Source of the DNA: DATLFI01 sp035524895
GTDB taxonomy: Bacteria; Acidobacteriota; Thermoanaerobaculia; Multivoradales; Multivoraceae
NCBI GenBank assembly: GCA_035524895.1
Contig: DATLFI010000141.1
Location: 1 to 12,179 of the forward strand
Length of the DNA stretch: 12,179 nt
Direction: 5' to 3'
The translations under genes were made by a program, and so were the position numbers. This document shows, one piece after another, positions 1-6,887 of this stretch. Position 1 is the stretch's first letter. Each line of letters starts with the position of its first letter. The notes beneath the pieces were generated by a model, which saw nothing but the letters and a program-made list of their open reading frames with translations, did not search any database and had not been told where the DNA came from.

Positions 1-45
1 TTCCCCGCGCACCGCATGAGCATACGGCCCCACGGCGCTCCCAAC

Positions 46-75
46 GCAGCCCACGGGGGTTCCACCACGGGCTGC
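46..75. other. Inverted repeat (7-bp stem) upstream of the first gene
   Basis: GCAGCCC (46-52) and GGGCTGC (69-75) are perfect inverted repeats separated by 16 nt. They lie just before a Shine-Dalgarno-like GAGGAG at 85-90. There is no T tract after either arm, so a classical intrinsic terminator is not supported. It could be the tail of an upstream unit, an operator, or chance in GC-rich DNA. The rest of positions 1-97 shows no convincing gene. Confidence 0.25.
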
Positions 76-123
76 TACTCGACTGAGGAGATCAGCGATG
101 GCAGAGAAGAGCGGTACGTCACC

Positions 124-468
124 ATGGGTGTGGATCGGCCCAAGGACCCCGAGGTCCTGCGGCAGCAGAACATCAACCTCGATCTCGACGAGGTGATCGC
201 GCGCGGCGATGCGGCGCATCCACAGGCGCGCGTGCGTTGGGTGGCGCACACCGGCGATGTCGGCGGTGCGGGCCGATCGGGACAGAGCGGGCTGGTGACG
301 CTCCTGCTGTTCGAGCGCGGTGAGGGGGATCACCGGCTCCGGTTCGGCATCTGGTACGCACCCGACCCGCGCCTCGAGACCGGCGACGAAACCGCCAGCC
401 TGGAGGGGACGCCCGCCGACGGTGCCGCAGTGGAGGCCTTCGTGGCGCCGTTCCGGCCGTGCGGCTGA
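124..468 (+). CDS. Small hypothetical protein, 114 aa
   Basis: I do not recognise the family. The frame has strongly GC-biased third positions throughout, which supports real coding. The product is soluble-looking, with an acidic N-terminal part (NLDLDEVIARGD), a Gly-rich turn (GDVGGAGRSGQSG) and an alternating hydrophobic stretch suggesting beta strands (LVTLLLFERG, LRFGIWYAPDP). It has no signal peptide or membrane helix and ends with a Cys-Gly. The start is uncertain: ATG124 has only a weak upstream purine stretch. The best ribosome-binding site, GAGGAG at 85-90, sits 7 nt before ATG98, which is in another frame and would give only 32 residues before a stop. An in-frame ATG at 16 also exists, but the intervening sequence looks non-coding. 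A disrupted N-terminus is therefore possible. The gene converges on the sugar-kinase gene with a 22-nt gap and no clear terminator. Confidence 0.6.
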   Translation: MGVDRPKDPEVLRQQNINLDLDEVIARGDAAHPQARVRWVAHTGDVGGAGRSGQSGLVTLLLFERGEGDHRLRFGIWYAPDPRLETGDETASLEGTPADGAAVEAFVAPFRPCG

Positions 469-490
469 CCGGGCCGGCTGGGATGCGCCC

Positions 491-1615
491 TCAGCGCTGA
501 CGTGCCAGCGAGGTGACGATCCCGCGCAACACAGCCTCTTGGGCAAGCAGTGACTCCAGCAGCGCGATCTGCGTCTGAGCGCGGTGGAGGTTGTGGTCGG
601 GACGGCTGGTGCGGAAGTACACGTCGCCCGCGAAGTGGTCGGCGAGGAAGCGCGCTGCCATCTCGGCGACGATCACCAGCGCGCCGTCGAACAGTGTCTC
701 GATCTCCGCGGCCACGAGCCAGCCGGCGGTCGCTCGCAGGTAGCCTTGCGCGGTCGCGGCGAACAGCTCGGCTTCGATCGCGGCGCCCTCGCCGCCAGGT
801 GAGTCCTCCGGCGCGGTGTGGCCCATGGAGCGCACCATGTCGCCGAAGTCGTGGGCGCAGAGTCCTGGCATCACGGTGTCGAGGTCGACCACGCAGATCG
901 CTTCGGCGGTGCCGCTGGCAAACAGCACGTTGCTCAGCTTGGTGTCGTTGTGGACGACGCGGATCGGCAGCTTGGCGTTCCCGAGACGGTACGCCAGCTC
1001 GCGACGGGCCAGCAACGCTTCGAGCTCGCTGCGCGCCCCGGCAAGCCGTCCAGCCTGGTTCTCGCTCGCGGCCTCCGCGAGCTGGGCGAAGCGGTGCTCG
1101 GTGTCGTGGAAACGCGGAATGGTGAGGTGCAGTCGCGCCGGGTCGAGGTCGGCGAGCAGGAGCTGGAAGTCTCCGTAGGCCGCCGCCGCGGCTCGAGCGA
1201 GGGTCGCGTCGGGCGCGTCGTAGATCCCGGCGCCGGCGATCCAGCGGAAGGCACGCCAGACGAAGCCGTCGTCGTCGCGGTGGTAGTCGCGCCCGGGCGC
1301 CGTGGGCACCAGCTCGAGCGAGTGCCGCTCGAGCGCTACATCGCCACGCTCGAGAAGGCGGCGCCGCAGGTGGCGGGTCACCAGCGCGACGTTCTCCATC
1401 AGCTCGTCGGGTCGCCGGAACACGTGGTGGTTGGCGCGCTGGAACAGGTAGCGCGGCTCGCCGTCGCGGTCGACGCGATACGACCGGTGGATGTGGCCGG
1501 TGCGCAGCTCCGAGGCATCGCAGCGTTGCGGGTCCAGGCCCCACGCGTGGAGCACGGCCGCCGGCACCGTGGTGGCCGCGCTGGCGGCGGAGCTGTTGGT
1601 GATTTCTAGGGTCAT
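491..1615 (-). CDS. NahK-like anomeric sugar kinase (APH/choline kinase fold)
   Basis: This 374-aa cytoplasmic kinase belongs to the aminoglycoside-phosphotransferase superfamily and most resembles N-acetylhexosamine 1-kinases. Those enzymes phosphorylate the anomeric hydroxyl of GlcNAc/GalNAc with ATP to give the sugar 1-phosphate. The visible catalytic loop is HNDTKLSN (residues 222-229, with Asp224 as likely base). It is followed by the metal-binding DLDTVMPG (244-251) and HDFGDMVRS (255-263), the combination typical of NahK-like proteins. The N-terminal nucleotide-binding lobe includes RTGHIHRSYRV (38-48). Length matches the family (about 360 aa). Start ATG1615 was chosen because homology-like sequence begins there; the frame stays open upstream only as a shadow of selD. 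It lies 13 nt after the selD stop, as the third gene of the operon, so it probably relies on read-through translation. The substrate is inferred from motifs only; another sugar or a small alcohol is possible. Confidence 0.85.
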   Translation of the reverse strand: MTLEITNSSAASAATTVPAAVLHAWGLDPQRCDASELRTGHIHRSYRVDRDGEPRYLFQRANHHVFRRPDELMENVALVTRHLRRRLLERGDVALERHSLELVPTAPGRDYHRDDDGFVWRAFRWIAGAGIYDAPDATLARAAAAAYGDFQLLLADLDPARLHLTIPRFHDTEHRFAQLAEAASENQAGRLAGARSELEALLARRELAYRLGNAKLPIRVVHNDTKLSNVLFASGTAEAICVVDLDTVMPGLCAHDFGDMVRSMGHTAPEDSPGGEGAAIEAELFAATAQGYLRATAGWLVAAEIETLFDGALVIVAEMAARFLADHFAGDVYFRTSRPDHNLHRAQTQIALLESLLAQEAVLRGIVTSLARQR

Positions 1616-1621
1616 GGGTAA

Positions 1622-1637
1622 GTGCCGTTCACGGCAC
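1622..1637. other. 16-bp palindrome over the selD stop codon
   Basis: GTGCCGT (1622-1628), TC, then ACGGCAC (1631-1637) form a perfect dyad that includes the selD stop codon (1629-1631). It begins 7 nt before the ATG of the sugar kinase on the minus strand. As RNA it would be a tight 6-bp stem with a 4-nt loop, placed where the kinase ribosome-binding site should be. It has no downstream U tract, so it is not a terminator. A role in tuning translation of the kinase is inference. Confidence 0.35.
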
Positions 1638-3911
1638 GAGCTCGAGGCCAGGGCGCTGCGGCGGGTCGGCTCGACGCGCGACGCGTCCGATCGTCGTCGC
1701 GGAAGCGTACCCGGCGGCGTGCAGAGCCGCGAGCACCGTCTCGGTATTCTCGGGTGCGACGCCGAGCAGGAGCCCGCCCGCCGTCTGGGGATCGTGCAGG
1801 AGCGCCGCCGCCGTCGCATCACTTCCGGCGGGCGTCGCGAGGGTTCCGCAGCTCGTCTCGTTCTGTGCGTGCGAGGTGCTGCGCAGGCCCTGCGCGAGCA
1901 GCTCGAGAGCGCCAAAGAGCGCCGGAATTCGGGAGACATAGAGCACGATGCGGACGTTGGAGGCGCGCGCGAGCTCGGAGGCGTGACCGGCGAGGCCGAA
2001 GCCGGTGATGTCGGTCGCGGCGCGACCGCCGTGGTCGCGCGCGATCGCGGAGGCTGCCGCGTTGTCCTGGAGGAGATGACGGAAGGTCTGCTCGATCCAG
2101 GGTCCGCGGGCGCGACCCAGCATGTCGGCGTGCAGGAGCACGCCGGTGCCGAGCGGCTTGGTCAGCACCAGATCGTCTCCCGGCTGGAGCGCGTTCTTGC
2201 GCAGCGGCTCGGAGTTCTCGAGGAAGCCTCCTACGACTAGGCCGAACTGCAACTCGGGACCGGTGGTGGAGTGGCCACCGATCAACGCGACACCGAGCCG
2301 ATCCAGCTCGTGCCGAGCCCCGGCCAGCGCTTGGAAGAGCACCTCGCCGGCCATCTCGGCGGAGAGGTCCGACGGCACGGCGACGAGTGCCTGGGCGAAG
2401 CGAGGACGGATTCCCTTGGCGTGGAGGTCGGACGCGGCGTTGAGCGTGGCCACGCGACCGACCAGCCACGGATCGTCGGTGAAGGCGCGAAACGCGTCGA
2501 GCGTGGTGAAGACCTGGTCGCCAGCCGGTCCGCGATAGGCGGCGGCGTCCTCGCGCTCCGCGAGACCGAGCACCACCGCGGGGTCGATGGGCGGCTCCCC
2601 CAGCCGGTCGAGCGCTTCGCCGAGCGCGGTTGCCGGGACCTTCGCGGCGCAGCCACCGCATAGCATCTCGCTGCCCTTGGCCGACATCGCCTGGTACATC
2701 GGCGCGAGCTCCGGAGTCGGCGTGCCGTCGGGCTCGAGCGCCTGGAACCGGCGCATGAACGCGCGGTCGATGCGATCCTTGAGTCGCATCACCCACGCCC
2801 CTTCGATGACACGACCCCACTTGTGTCCGAGCGCGGTGCCGTCGCCGAGGTTGAGCAGCGTGAGGAAGTCCCGCTGCGGCCGATAGCTCCGCAGCGATCG
2901 CGCTCCACTCGGGTCGAGCACGGCGCGCAGGTTCTCGGTGAGGTAGGGGCCCTGGCGCACGGCGTAGACGCCGGCCTTGGGGGTGGGCGAATGGGCGAGC
3001 GTCGCGCAGTCGCCGGCTGCGAACACGCGGTCGTCGCCGAGCGACTGGAGCGTGGGCCGGATCAGCAGAAAGCCGCGGTCGTCGAGCGGTAGCCCGCTCG
3101 AGCGGAAGGTAGGGTGCGAGGCCGCGCCGGCCACCCACAGCACGGCGTCGGTCGGGAAGCGCTCCTGGCGGGCCGTGCGGTCCTGGGCGGCCGCGGCTGC
3201 CCTCTCGAGCCGAAGCCGCAACGCCTGTGCGTCGATCGACACCACCTCGACCCCGGTTCGAATCTCGATGCCACGATCGGTCGCGCGCTGCTCGACTCGG
3301 CGCGAGAGCCTGGCGGTGTACTCCTCGACGGGCCGCTTCGCCGAGGAGAGCAGGGTTACCAGAGGAGCGCGGCCGGTGTCGCGGCGCAAGCGCGACTCGA
3401 TGGTGAAGGCCAGCTCCACTCCTCCGGCACCCGAACCGACGACCGCCACCTTGAAAGGTCCAGCAGGGTGGGCCGCCTTCGCGCGCTCGACCAGCTCGTG
3501 GATGCGTCGCACCAGATCGGCGATCGGACGCGTCGGCAGGGCGTGCTCGCGCACACCCGGCAGGTCGGAGCCTGCCACGGTCGAGCCGATGTCGAACGAG
3601 ATCCAGTCGTAGCGCAGCGACGGGCGACCCTCGAGCAGCAGGCGGCGCGCGACGGGATCGAGTCCTGTTGCCTTCGACAGCACCACCCGCGCGCCGGCGA
3701 GCCGAGCCAGCGGCACCACGTCGATCTCGAGCTCGTGCTTCTGGTACTGGCCGGCGACGAACCCAGGCACCATGCCCGAGTACACCGCCACCGGCACGTC
3801 GACCACCAGCGTCAGACGCGCCGGCGGCGGCTCCATCGCGAAACGCTTGAGGACCTGGACGTGGGTGTGTCCGCCGCCGACCAGGATCAGCTCTGGAAGA
3901 GTGCCCGTCAT
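1629..3911 (-). CDS. selD: FAD/NAD(P) oxidoreductase-SelD fusion (selenide, water dikinase)
   Basis: This 760-aa two-domain protein has a C-terminal half that makes selenophosphate from selenide and ATP, the Se donor for selenocysteine and selenouridine. Residues 1-400 form an NDH-2-like flavoprotein: FAD-binding VGGGHTHVQ (11-19), NAD-binding VVGSGAGGVEL (157-167) and the second FAD motif VFAAGDCA (296-303). SelD occupies about 410-745. Its features are LCGGCAAK (418-424 region; Cys421 aligns with catalytic Cys17 of E. coli SelD and Lys424 with Lys20), NAASDLHAKG (491-500), GGHSTTGPE (545-553) and LLHDPQTAGG (704-713). The reactive residue is Cys, not selenocysteine. The N-terminal domain holds a single cysteine (Cys302), so it lacks a CxxC or CxxxxC disulfide and probably works by flavin alone. 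Fusions of this type are known in cyanobacteria and other bacteria. The ATG overlaps the antiporter stop (ATGA), indicating translational coupling. Use of the selenophosphate cannot be told from this window. Confidence 0.95.
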   Translation of the reverse strand: MTGTLPELILVGGGHTHVQVLKRFAMEPPPARLTLVVDVPVAVYSGMVPGFVAGQYQKHELEIDVVPLARLAGARVVLSKATGLDPVARRLLLEGRPSLRYDWISFDIGSTVAGSDLPGVREHALPTRPIADLVRRIHELVERAKAAHPAGPFKVAVVGSGAGGVELAFTIESRLRRDTGRAPLVTLLSSAKRPVEEYTARLSRRVEQRATDRGIEIRTGVEVVSIDAQALRLRLERAAAAAQDRTARQERFPTDAVLWVAGAASHPTFRSSGLPLDDRGFLLIRPTLQSLGDDRVFAAGDCATLAHSPTPKAGVYAVRQGPYLTENLRAVLDPSGARSLRSYRPQRDFLTLLNLGDGTALGHKWGRVIEGAWVMRLKDRIDRAFMRRFQALEPDGTPTPELAPMYQAMSAKGSEMLCGGCAAKVPATALGEALDRLGEPPIDPAVVLGLAEREDAAAYRGPAGDQVFTTLDAFRAFTDDPWLVGRVATLNAASDLHAKGIRPRFAQALVAVPSDLSAEMAGEVLFQALAGARHELDRLGVALIGGHSTTGPELQFGLVVGGFLENSEPLRKNALQPGDDLVLTKPLGTGVLLHADMLGRARGPWIEQTFRHLLQDNAAASAIARDHGGRAATDITGFGLAGHASELARASNVRIVLYVSRIPALFGALELLAQGLRSTSHAQNETSCGTLATPAGSDATAAALLHDPQTAGGLLLGVAPENTETVLAALHAAGYASATTIGRVARRADPPQRPGLELVP

Positions 3912-5335
3912 TCTCGCGGTGACCTCGCCTCACCCTCCCGCCGGCCCCAGCCGGTGGCGATGGCAAAGAGCAGCAGCAGCAGCAGCCCCCAGGAGTGCAG
4001 GTTGAGCAGCCCGGCCTGCCAGGGAGGCACCTGGGGCAGGCCCATCTCGTCGCCCGCGCGCGAGAGGCTCGATGCCAGGATGGTCGGGATGAAGTACGGC
4101 AGCAGGAACGGGTAGGTGCACACCGTCACGTCGAGCAGGTTGGCGCGGCGCGGGCGCGAGATCCCCTGGCGCTCTCCGATCGCGGACGCGAAGGATCCGA
4201 CCGCGAGCATCGCCACCACCGAGTGGGTGGTGAGCAGCACCGCGAGGCTGGTGGCGCCGAAGATCCAGATCTCGGCGCGCCTGGGGCTGGTCGCCCAGCG
4301 GCTGGTCGCGGCGACGGCTCGGTCGACCAGCCCGGAGGCCTCGAGCCCTCCCGTGAGACCCATCAGCAGCAGTGTGAACACCGAGATTCCGATCCCGCGT
4401 TGCAGCCCGTCGAGCAGCAGCCCCTTCGCCAGGTAGGCATCCCGATCGATGTGCATCAAGTCGGCGACCCCGAAGTTGCCGAGCGCGAGGCCCAGACCAG
4501 CGGCGACGGCCGCCCCGCCGAGCAGCGCCGCTACCAGGTTGGCGCCGCGCAGCAACAGCGCTATGACCAGCACCGGCACCGCCGCCATCGCGGCTCCCCG
4601 CCAAGAGGCGGTCGCGGTCTCGGTCGTGATCGCAGCGGTCGCCCCGCTGCCTCCCAGTAGCGCGTAGAGCACCAGCGCGCCCGCTGCAGCCGGGAGCGCG
4701 TAGCGCAGCCGGCTTCGGACCACGGCGCCCATCGACGCGCCCTGCGTGGCGGCCGAGGCGATGGTGGTGTCACTGACTGGAGAGAGGTTGTCGCCGAAGG
4801 TGGCGCCGGCGAGCACGGCGCCCAGCAGCCACGCCGGCGACGCGGCGAGCGGCGCGGCGAGCGGGTAGAGCAGGGGAACGGTGACGATGAGAGTGCCGAG
4901 GCTGGTGCCGGTGGCGGTGGAGAGCAGGCTCGCGACCAGGAACGCCACCGCGACGAACGCGCCGCCTTCGAGACCGAGCGCGCGCCCGCCCGCCAACAGC
5001 GAGTCGAGGAGCCCGCTGGCGGCGAGCAAGGCTGCGAGCATTCCGGCGAGGAGCCAGGCCAGGATCATGAGCGCCACGATCGGGCGCGACATGCCGCGCA
5101 CCACGGCCTCGACGTAGGCCGAGCGGTCGCGCGCCAGCAGGAGCCCGACCCCGAGCGCCGCCACCAACACCGGCCAGAAGCCACGCTCGTCCGGCGCGCC
5201 CGAGAGCGCGAGCCACGCCACCCCGGCGAGGAAGAGCAGGAACGGCGCGACCGCGCCGGCGGCGCCTCCGGCAAAGGCGAGCGGGGTCTCGGGTGTCTTC
5301 ATCTCGGGCGTGGTGCAGGGGTCGAAGCGGGCCAT
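3908..5335 (-). CDS. NhaC-family Na+/H+ antiporter-like membrane protein
   Basis: This is a 475-aa polytopic inner-membrane protein with about 11-12 hydrophobic segments. The diagnostic stretch is GATFGDNLSPVSDTT (177-191), the conserved core of NhaC-type Na+/H+ antiporters. A second-half segment, TTHSVVAMLAVGSFA (369-383), and a cytoplasmic RRANLLDVTVCTYPF (396-410) also fit the family. NhaC relatives include Na+/H+ and malate/lactate exchangers, so the transported species is not fixed. It is the first gene of the minus-strand operon and shares ATGA with selD. Start choice: ATG5335 gives the longest frame but has no Shine-Dalgarno sequence. A candidate -10 element on the minus strand overlaps it, so ATG5302 (Met12, starting MKTPETPLAF just before the first helix) may be the true start. 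Confidence 0.88.
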   Translation of the reverse strand: MARFDPCTTPEMKTPETPLAFAGGAAGAVAPFLLFLAGVAWLALSGAPDERGFWPVLVAALGVGLLLARDRSAYVEAVVRGMSRPIVALMILAWLLAGMLAALLAASGLLDSLLAGGRALGLEGGAFVAVAFLVASLLSTATGTSLGTLIVTVPLLYPLAAPLAASPAWLLGAVLAGATFGDNLSPVSDTTIASAATQGASMGAVVRSRLRYALPAAAGALVLYALLGGSGATAAITTETATASWRGAAMAAVPVLVIALLLRGANLVAALLGGAAVAAGLGLALGNFGVADLMHIDRDAYLAKGLLLDGLQRGIGISVFTLLLMGLTGGLEASGLVDRAVAATSRWATSPRRAEIWIFGATSLAVLLTTHSVVAMLAVGSFASAIGERQGISRPRRANLLDVTVCTYPFLLPYFIPTILASSLSRAGDEMGLPQVPPWQAGLLNLHSWGLLLLLLFAIATGWGRREGEARSPRE

Positions 5336-5339
5336 GGTA
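5334..5339 (-). promoter_or_regulatory. Candidate -10 element for the antiporter-selD-kinase operon
   Basis: On the minus strand the left repeat arm reads CCTCCGCTACCAT, mirroring CCTCCGCTACAGT on the plus strand; TACCAT is a 4-of-6 match to TATAAT. Transcription would then start near 5327, inside the first codons of the longest antiporter frame, with a leader of about 25 nt before ATG5302. This supports the shorter start but is not proof. No -35 element is convincing. Confidence 0.28.
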
Positions 5340-5396
5340 GCGGAGGGGGGCTCGGGTTCGTGCTGCGAACACCCGGACCGAGGGAGCCTCCGCTAC
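5337..5396. promoter_or_regulatory. Nested inverted repeats filling the divergent intergenic region
   Basis: Between the antiporter and the plus-strand cluster, the outer arms GTAGCGGAGG (5337-5346) and CCTCCGCTAC (5387-5396) are a perfect 10-bp inverted repeat. Inside them are CTCGG (5351-5355) paired with CCGAG (5378-5382), and inside those GTTCG (5356-5360), a TGCTG loop and CGAAC (5366-5370). The three dyads are concentric, apart from 4-nt unpaired steps and a 7-nt asymmetric bulge. The arrangement suggests an operator for a dimeric regulator controlling both directions, or duplicated promoter elements. It is direct sequence observation; the function is inferred. Confidence 0.55.
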
Positions 5397-5399
5397 AGT
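5394..5399 (+). promoter_or_regulatory. Candidate -10 element for the plus-strand cluster
   Basis: TACAGT matches the sigma70 -10 consensus TATAAT at 4 of 6 positions and overlaps the end of the right arm of the outer inverted repeat. Transcription would begin about 5406, giving a nearly leaderless mRNA for the ATG at 5409, which agrees with the absence of a Shine-Dalgarno sequence there. No clear -35 hexamer is visible. Confidence 0.35.
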
Positions 5400-5408
5400 G
5401 GAGCGCCG

Positions 5409-5813
5409 ATGAGCGACCACGACGCCAGCGATGCCGCCCCGGCCGCTCGCTCTTCGTCCCCCATTCCCGACGACACGTTCACACTCTGGGACCTCCGCGT
5501 CGAGGTGGAGGACGGAGTGCGCCCGATGGTGTGTAGCCACCGGGCCGGCGACTGGTTCGAGCTGAGCGGCGAGAATTTGTCGATGCCGATGGGGCAGTCG
5601 TTCTCGATCTACGCGCTGGCCGCTCTGCTGCCGCTGCTGCCCGCGAAGCAGCGAGCGACGCACCCCAACGACTGGATGAGCACCGACGAGACGATCGCCT
5701 GCCCCGATCCGAACTGCGGCGCTCGGTTCCGCATCCGTCGGGTTCGGCAGCGCACGTTCCGGCACTCCGAGGTCACGGTGGTGCCGCTACCGGGCCGGGA
5801 AGATGCGGGCTAG
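5409..5813 (+). CDS. TIGR04076-like small protein, 134 aa
   Basis: The central part follows the pattern of the uncharacterised TIGR04076 family. It has a CxxGHxxGD-like segment, seen here as VCSHRAGDWFEL (41-52), then a conserved helix FSIYALAALLPLLP (65-78), and a final ACPDPNCGARFRIRRV (97-112). Potential metal or thiol residues are Cys42, His44, Cys98 and Cys103. The first 22 residues are low-complexity Ala/Ser/Asp and probably disordered. No signal peptide or membrane segment is apparent. The biochemical role of the family is unknown to me. The start ATG5409 directly follows a candidate -10 element; the frame extends upstream to 5310 but would cross the inverted-repeat promoter region. 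It is the first gene of the plus-strand cluster, 50 nt before an aldo/keto reductase. Confidence 0.75.
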   Translation: MSDHDASDAAPAARSSSPIPDDTFTLWDLRVEVEDGVRPMVCSHRAGDWFELSGENLSMPMGQSFSIYALAALLPLLPAKQRATHPNDWMSTDETIACPDPNCGARFRIRRVRQRTFRHSEVTVVPLPGREDAG

Positions 5814-5863
5814 CGGGAGCTCGAAGCCCGGCACGGCCCCAGTTCTACGCCCGCGAGTTACCC

Positions 5864-6877
5864 GTGCAGCGCATCGAGCTCGCCCCTGGCTACCACGTCT
5901 GCCGCGTGATCAACGGCTGCTGGCAGCTCTCGACGGGTCACGCGCGGCGTCCCGTCGATCGGGCCGTGACGCTGCGGCGCCTGCACGAGTTGGTGGAGCT
6001 CGGCCGCACCACGTTCGACTGCGCCGACATCTACACCGGCGTCGAGGAGCTGCTGGGCGCGCTGCGACACGAGGTGATCACGCGCACTGGTGACGCCGAG
6101 GCGGTGCAGGTCCACACCAAATGCGTGCCCGACCGCAGCGCGCTGCCGCGGTTGCGGCGCGAGCAGGTGGTGGCGCTGGTCGAGCGATCGCTGCGCCGCC
6201 TGCGCGCGGAGCGCATCGACCTCGTGCAGCTCCACTGGTGGGACTTCGGGGTCGCAGGCTGGATCGACGCGGCGGGATGGCTCGACGAGCTGCGCGTGGC
6301 GGGAAAGATCCGGCTCGTGGGCGTGACCAACTTCGACCCGGCCCGACTCGACGAGCTGATGCGAGCCGGGGTGGAGGTCGAGAGCCACCAAGCGCAGTAC
6401 TCGCTCCTCGATCGACGGCCGGCCGAGTGCGCCTGGCCGGTGCCGCTCCTGGCCTACGGGGCGCTGGCGGGCGGACTGCTGTCGGAGCGCTGGCTGGGGA
6501 AGGCGCCGCCTGGGGACGATCCGGAGAATCGGTCACTGGTGAAGTACCTGCTCATCGTCGAGGAGGTCGGAGGCTGGTCTCGACTGCAGGAGCTGCTCGG
6601 TGTGCTCGAGCGGGTCGCGCTTCGTCGCAGCGTGTCGATCCCGGACGTGGCGACCCGCTGGGTGCTCGAGCGACCAGGGGTCGCGGCCGTCATCGCCGGC
6701 ACCAGCGGCCGGTCCCACACCCTCGACCCCTTCGCCTTCGAGCTGGCTTTGGAGGATCTCGAAGAGATCGATCGAGCGTTGCCGCCTCCTCCGCCGGGCG
6801 AGCCCTACGAGCTGGAGAGGCAGCCCGGTGGGCGCCATGCTGCCATCATGCGCTACGACCTGAATCAGCAGGAGTAG
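5864..6877 (+). CDS. Aldo/keto reductase
   Basis: This 337-aa NADPH-dependent oxidoreductase has the (beta/alpha)8 AKR fold and is cytoplasmic. The catalytic tetrad is complete: Asp52 and Tyr57 in FDCADIYTG, Lys86 in VHTKC, and His124 in LVQLHWW. The cofactor-side segment LVGVTNF (151-157) and the late VATRWVLERPGVAAVIAGT (262-280) are also typical. Two places look shorter than in relatives I recall. After LLDRRP (181-186) the usual helix before LLAYG is missing about seven residues. After VIAGT the phosphate-binding loop that normally carries an S/N-x-x-H-x-x-DN pattern is condensed to SGRSHTLDP. That may weaken NADP(H) binding. The start is a GTG with no Shine-Dalgarno sequence; the frame is open upstream but offers no better start. 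It lies 10 nt before aroC. The substrate is unknown. Confidence 0.88.
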   Translation: MQRIELAPGYHVCRVINGCWQLSTGHARRPVDRAVTLRRLHELVELGRTTFDCADIYTGVEELLGALRHEVITRTGDAEAVQVHTKCVPDRSALPRLRREQVVALVERSLRRLRAERIDLVQLHWWDFGVAGWIDAAGWLDELRVAGKIRLVGVTNFDPARLDELMRAGVEVESHQAQYSLLDRRPAECAWPVPLLAYGALAGGLLSERWLGKAPPGDDPENRSLVKYLLIVEEVGGWSRLQELLGVLERVALRRSVSIPDVATRWVLERPGVAAVIAGTSGRSHTLDPFAFELALEDLEEIDRALPPPPPGEPYELERQPGGRHAAIMRYDLNQQE

Positions 6878-6887
6878 GCTTCGGCCC

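Noticed and set aside
1616..1939. N-terminal extension of the sugar kinase to 482 aa
   Set aside because: The extension lies wholly inside selD in another frame and is Arg/Ser-rich; the kinase fold begins right after ATG1615.
3356..3911. Selenocysteine in SelD or nearby
   Set aside because: The active-site position (residue 421) is a cysteine codon, and no in-frame TGA with a hairpin was seen in the SelD reading frame.
1819..3966. A 715-aa frame on the same strand as selD
   Set aside because: Arg/Ala/Gly-rich low-complexity translation with no motifs; selD is complete in the other frame.
5356..5370. Possible tRNA T-arm-like GTTCG...CGAAC
   Set aside because: No acceptor, D or anticodon arm can be drawn around it; it is the core of the intergenic inverted repeats.
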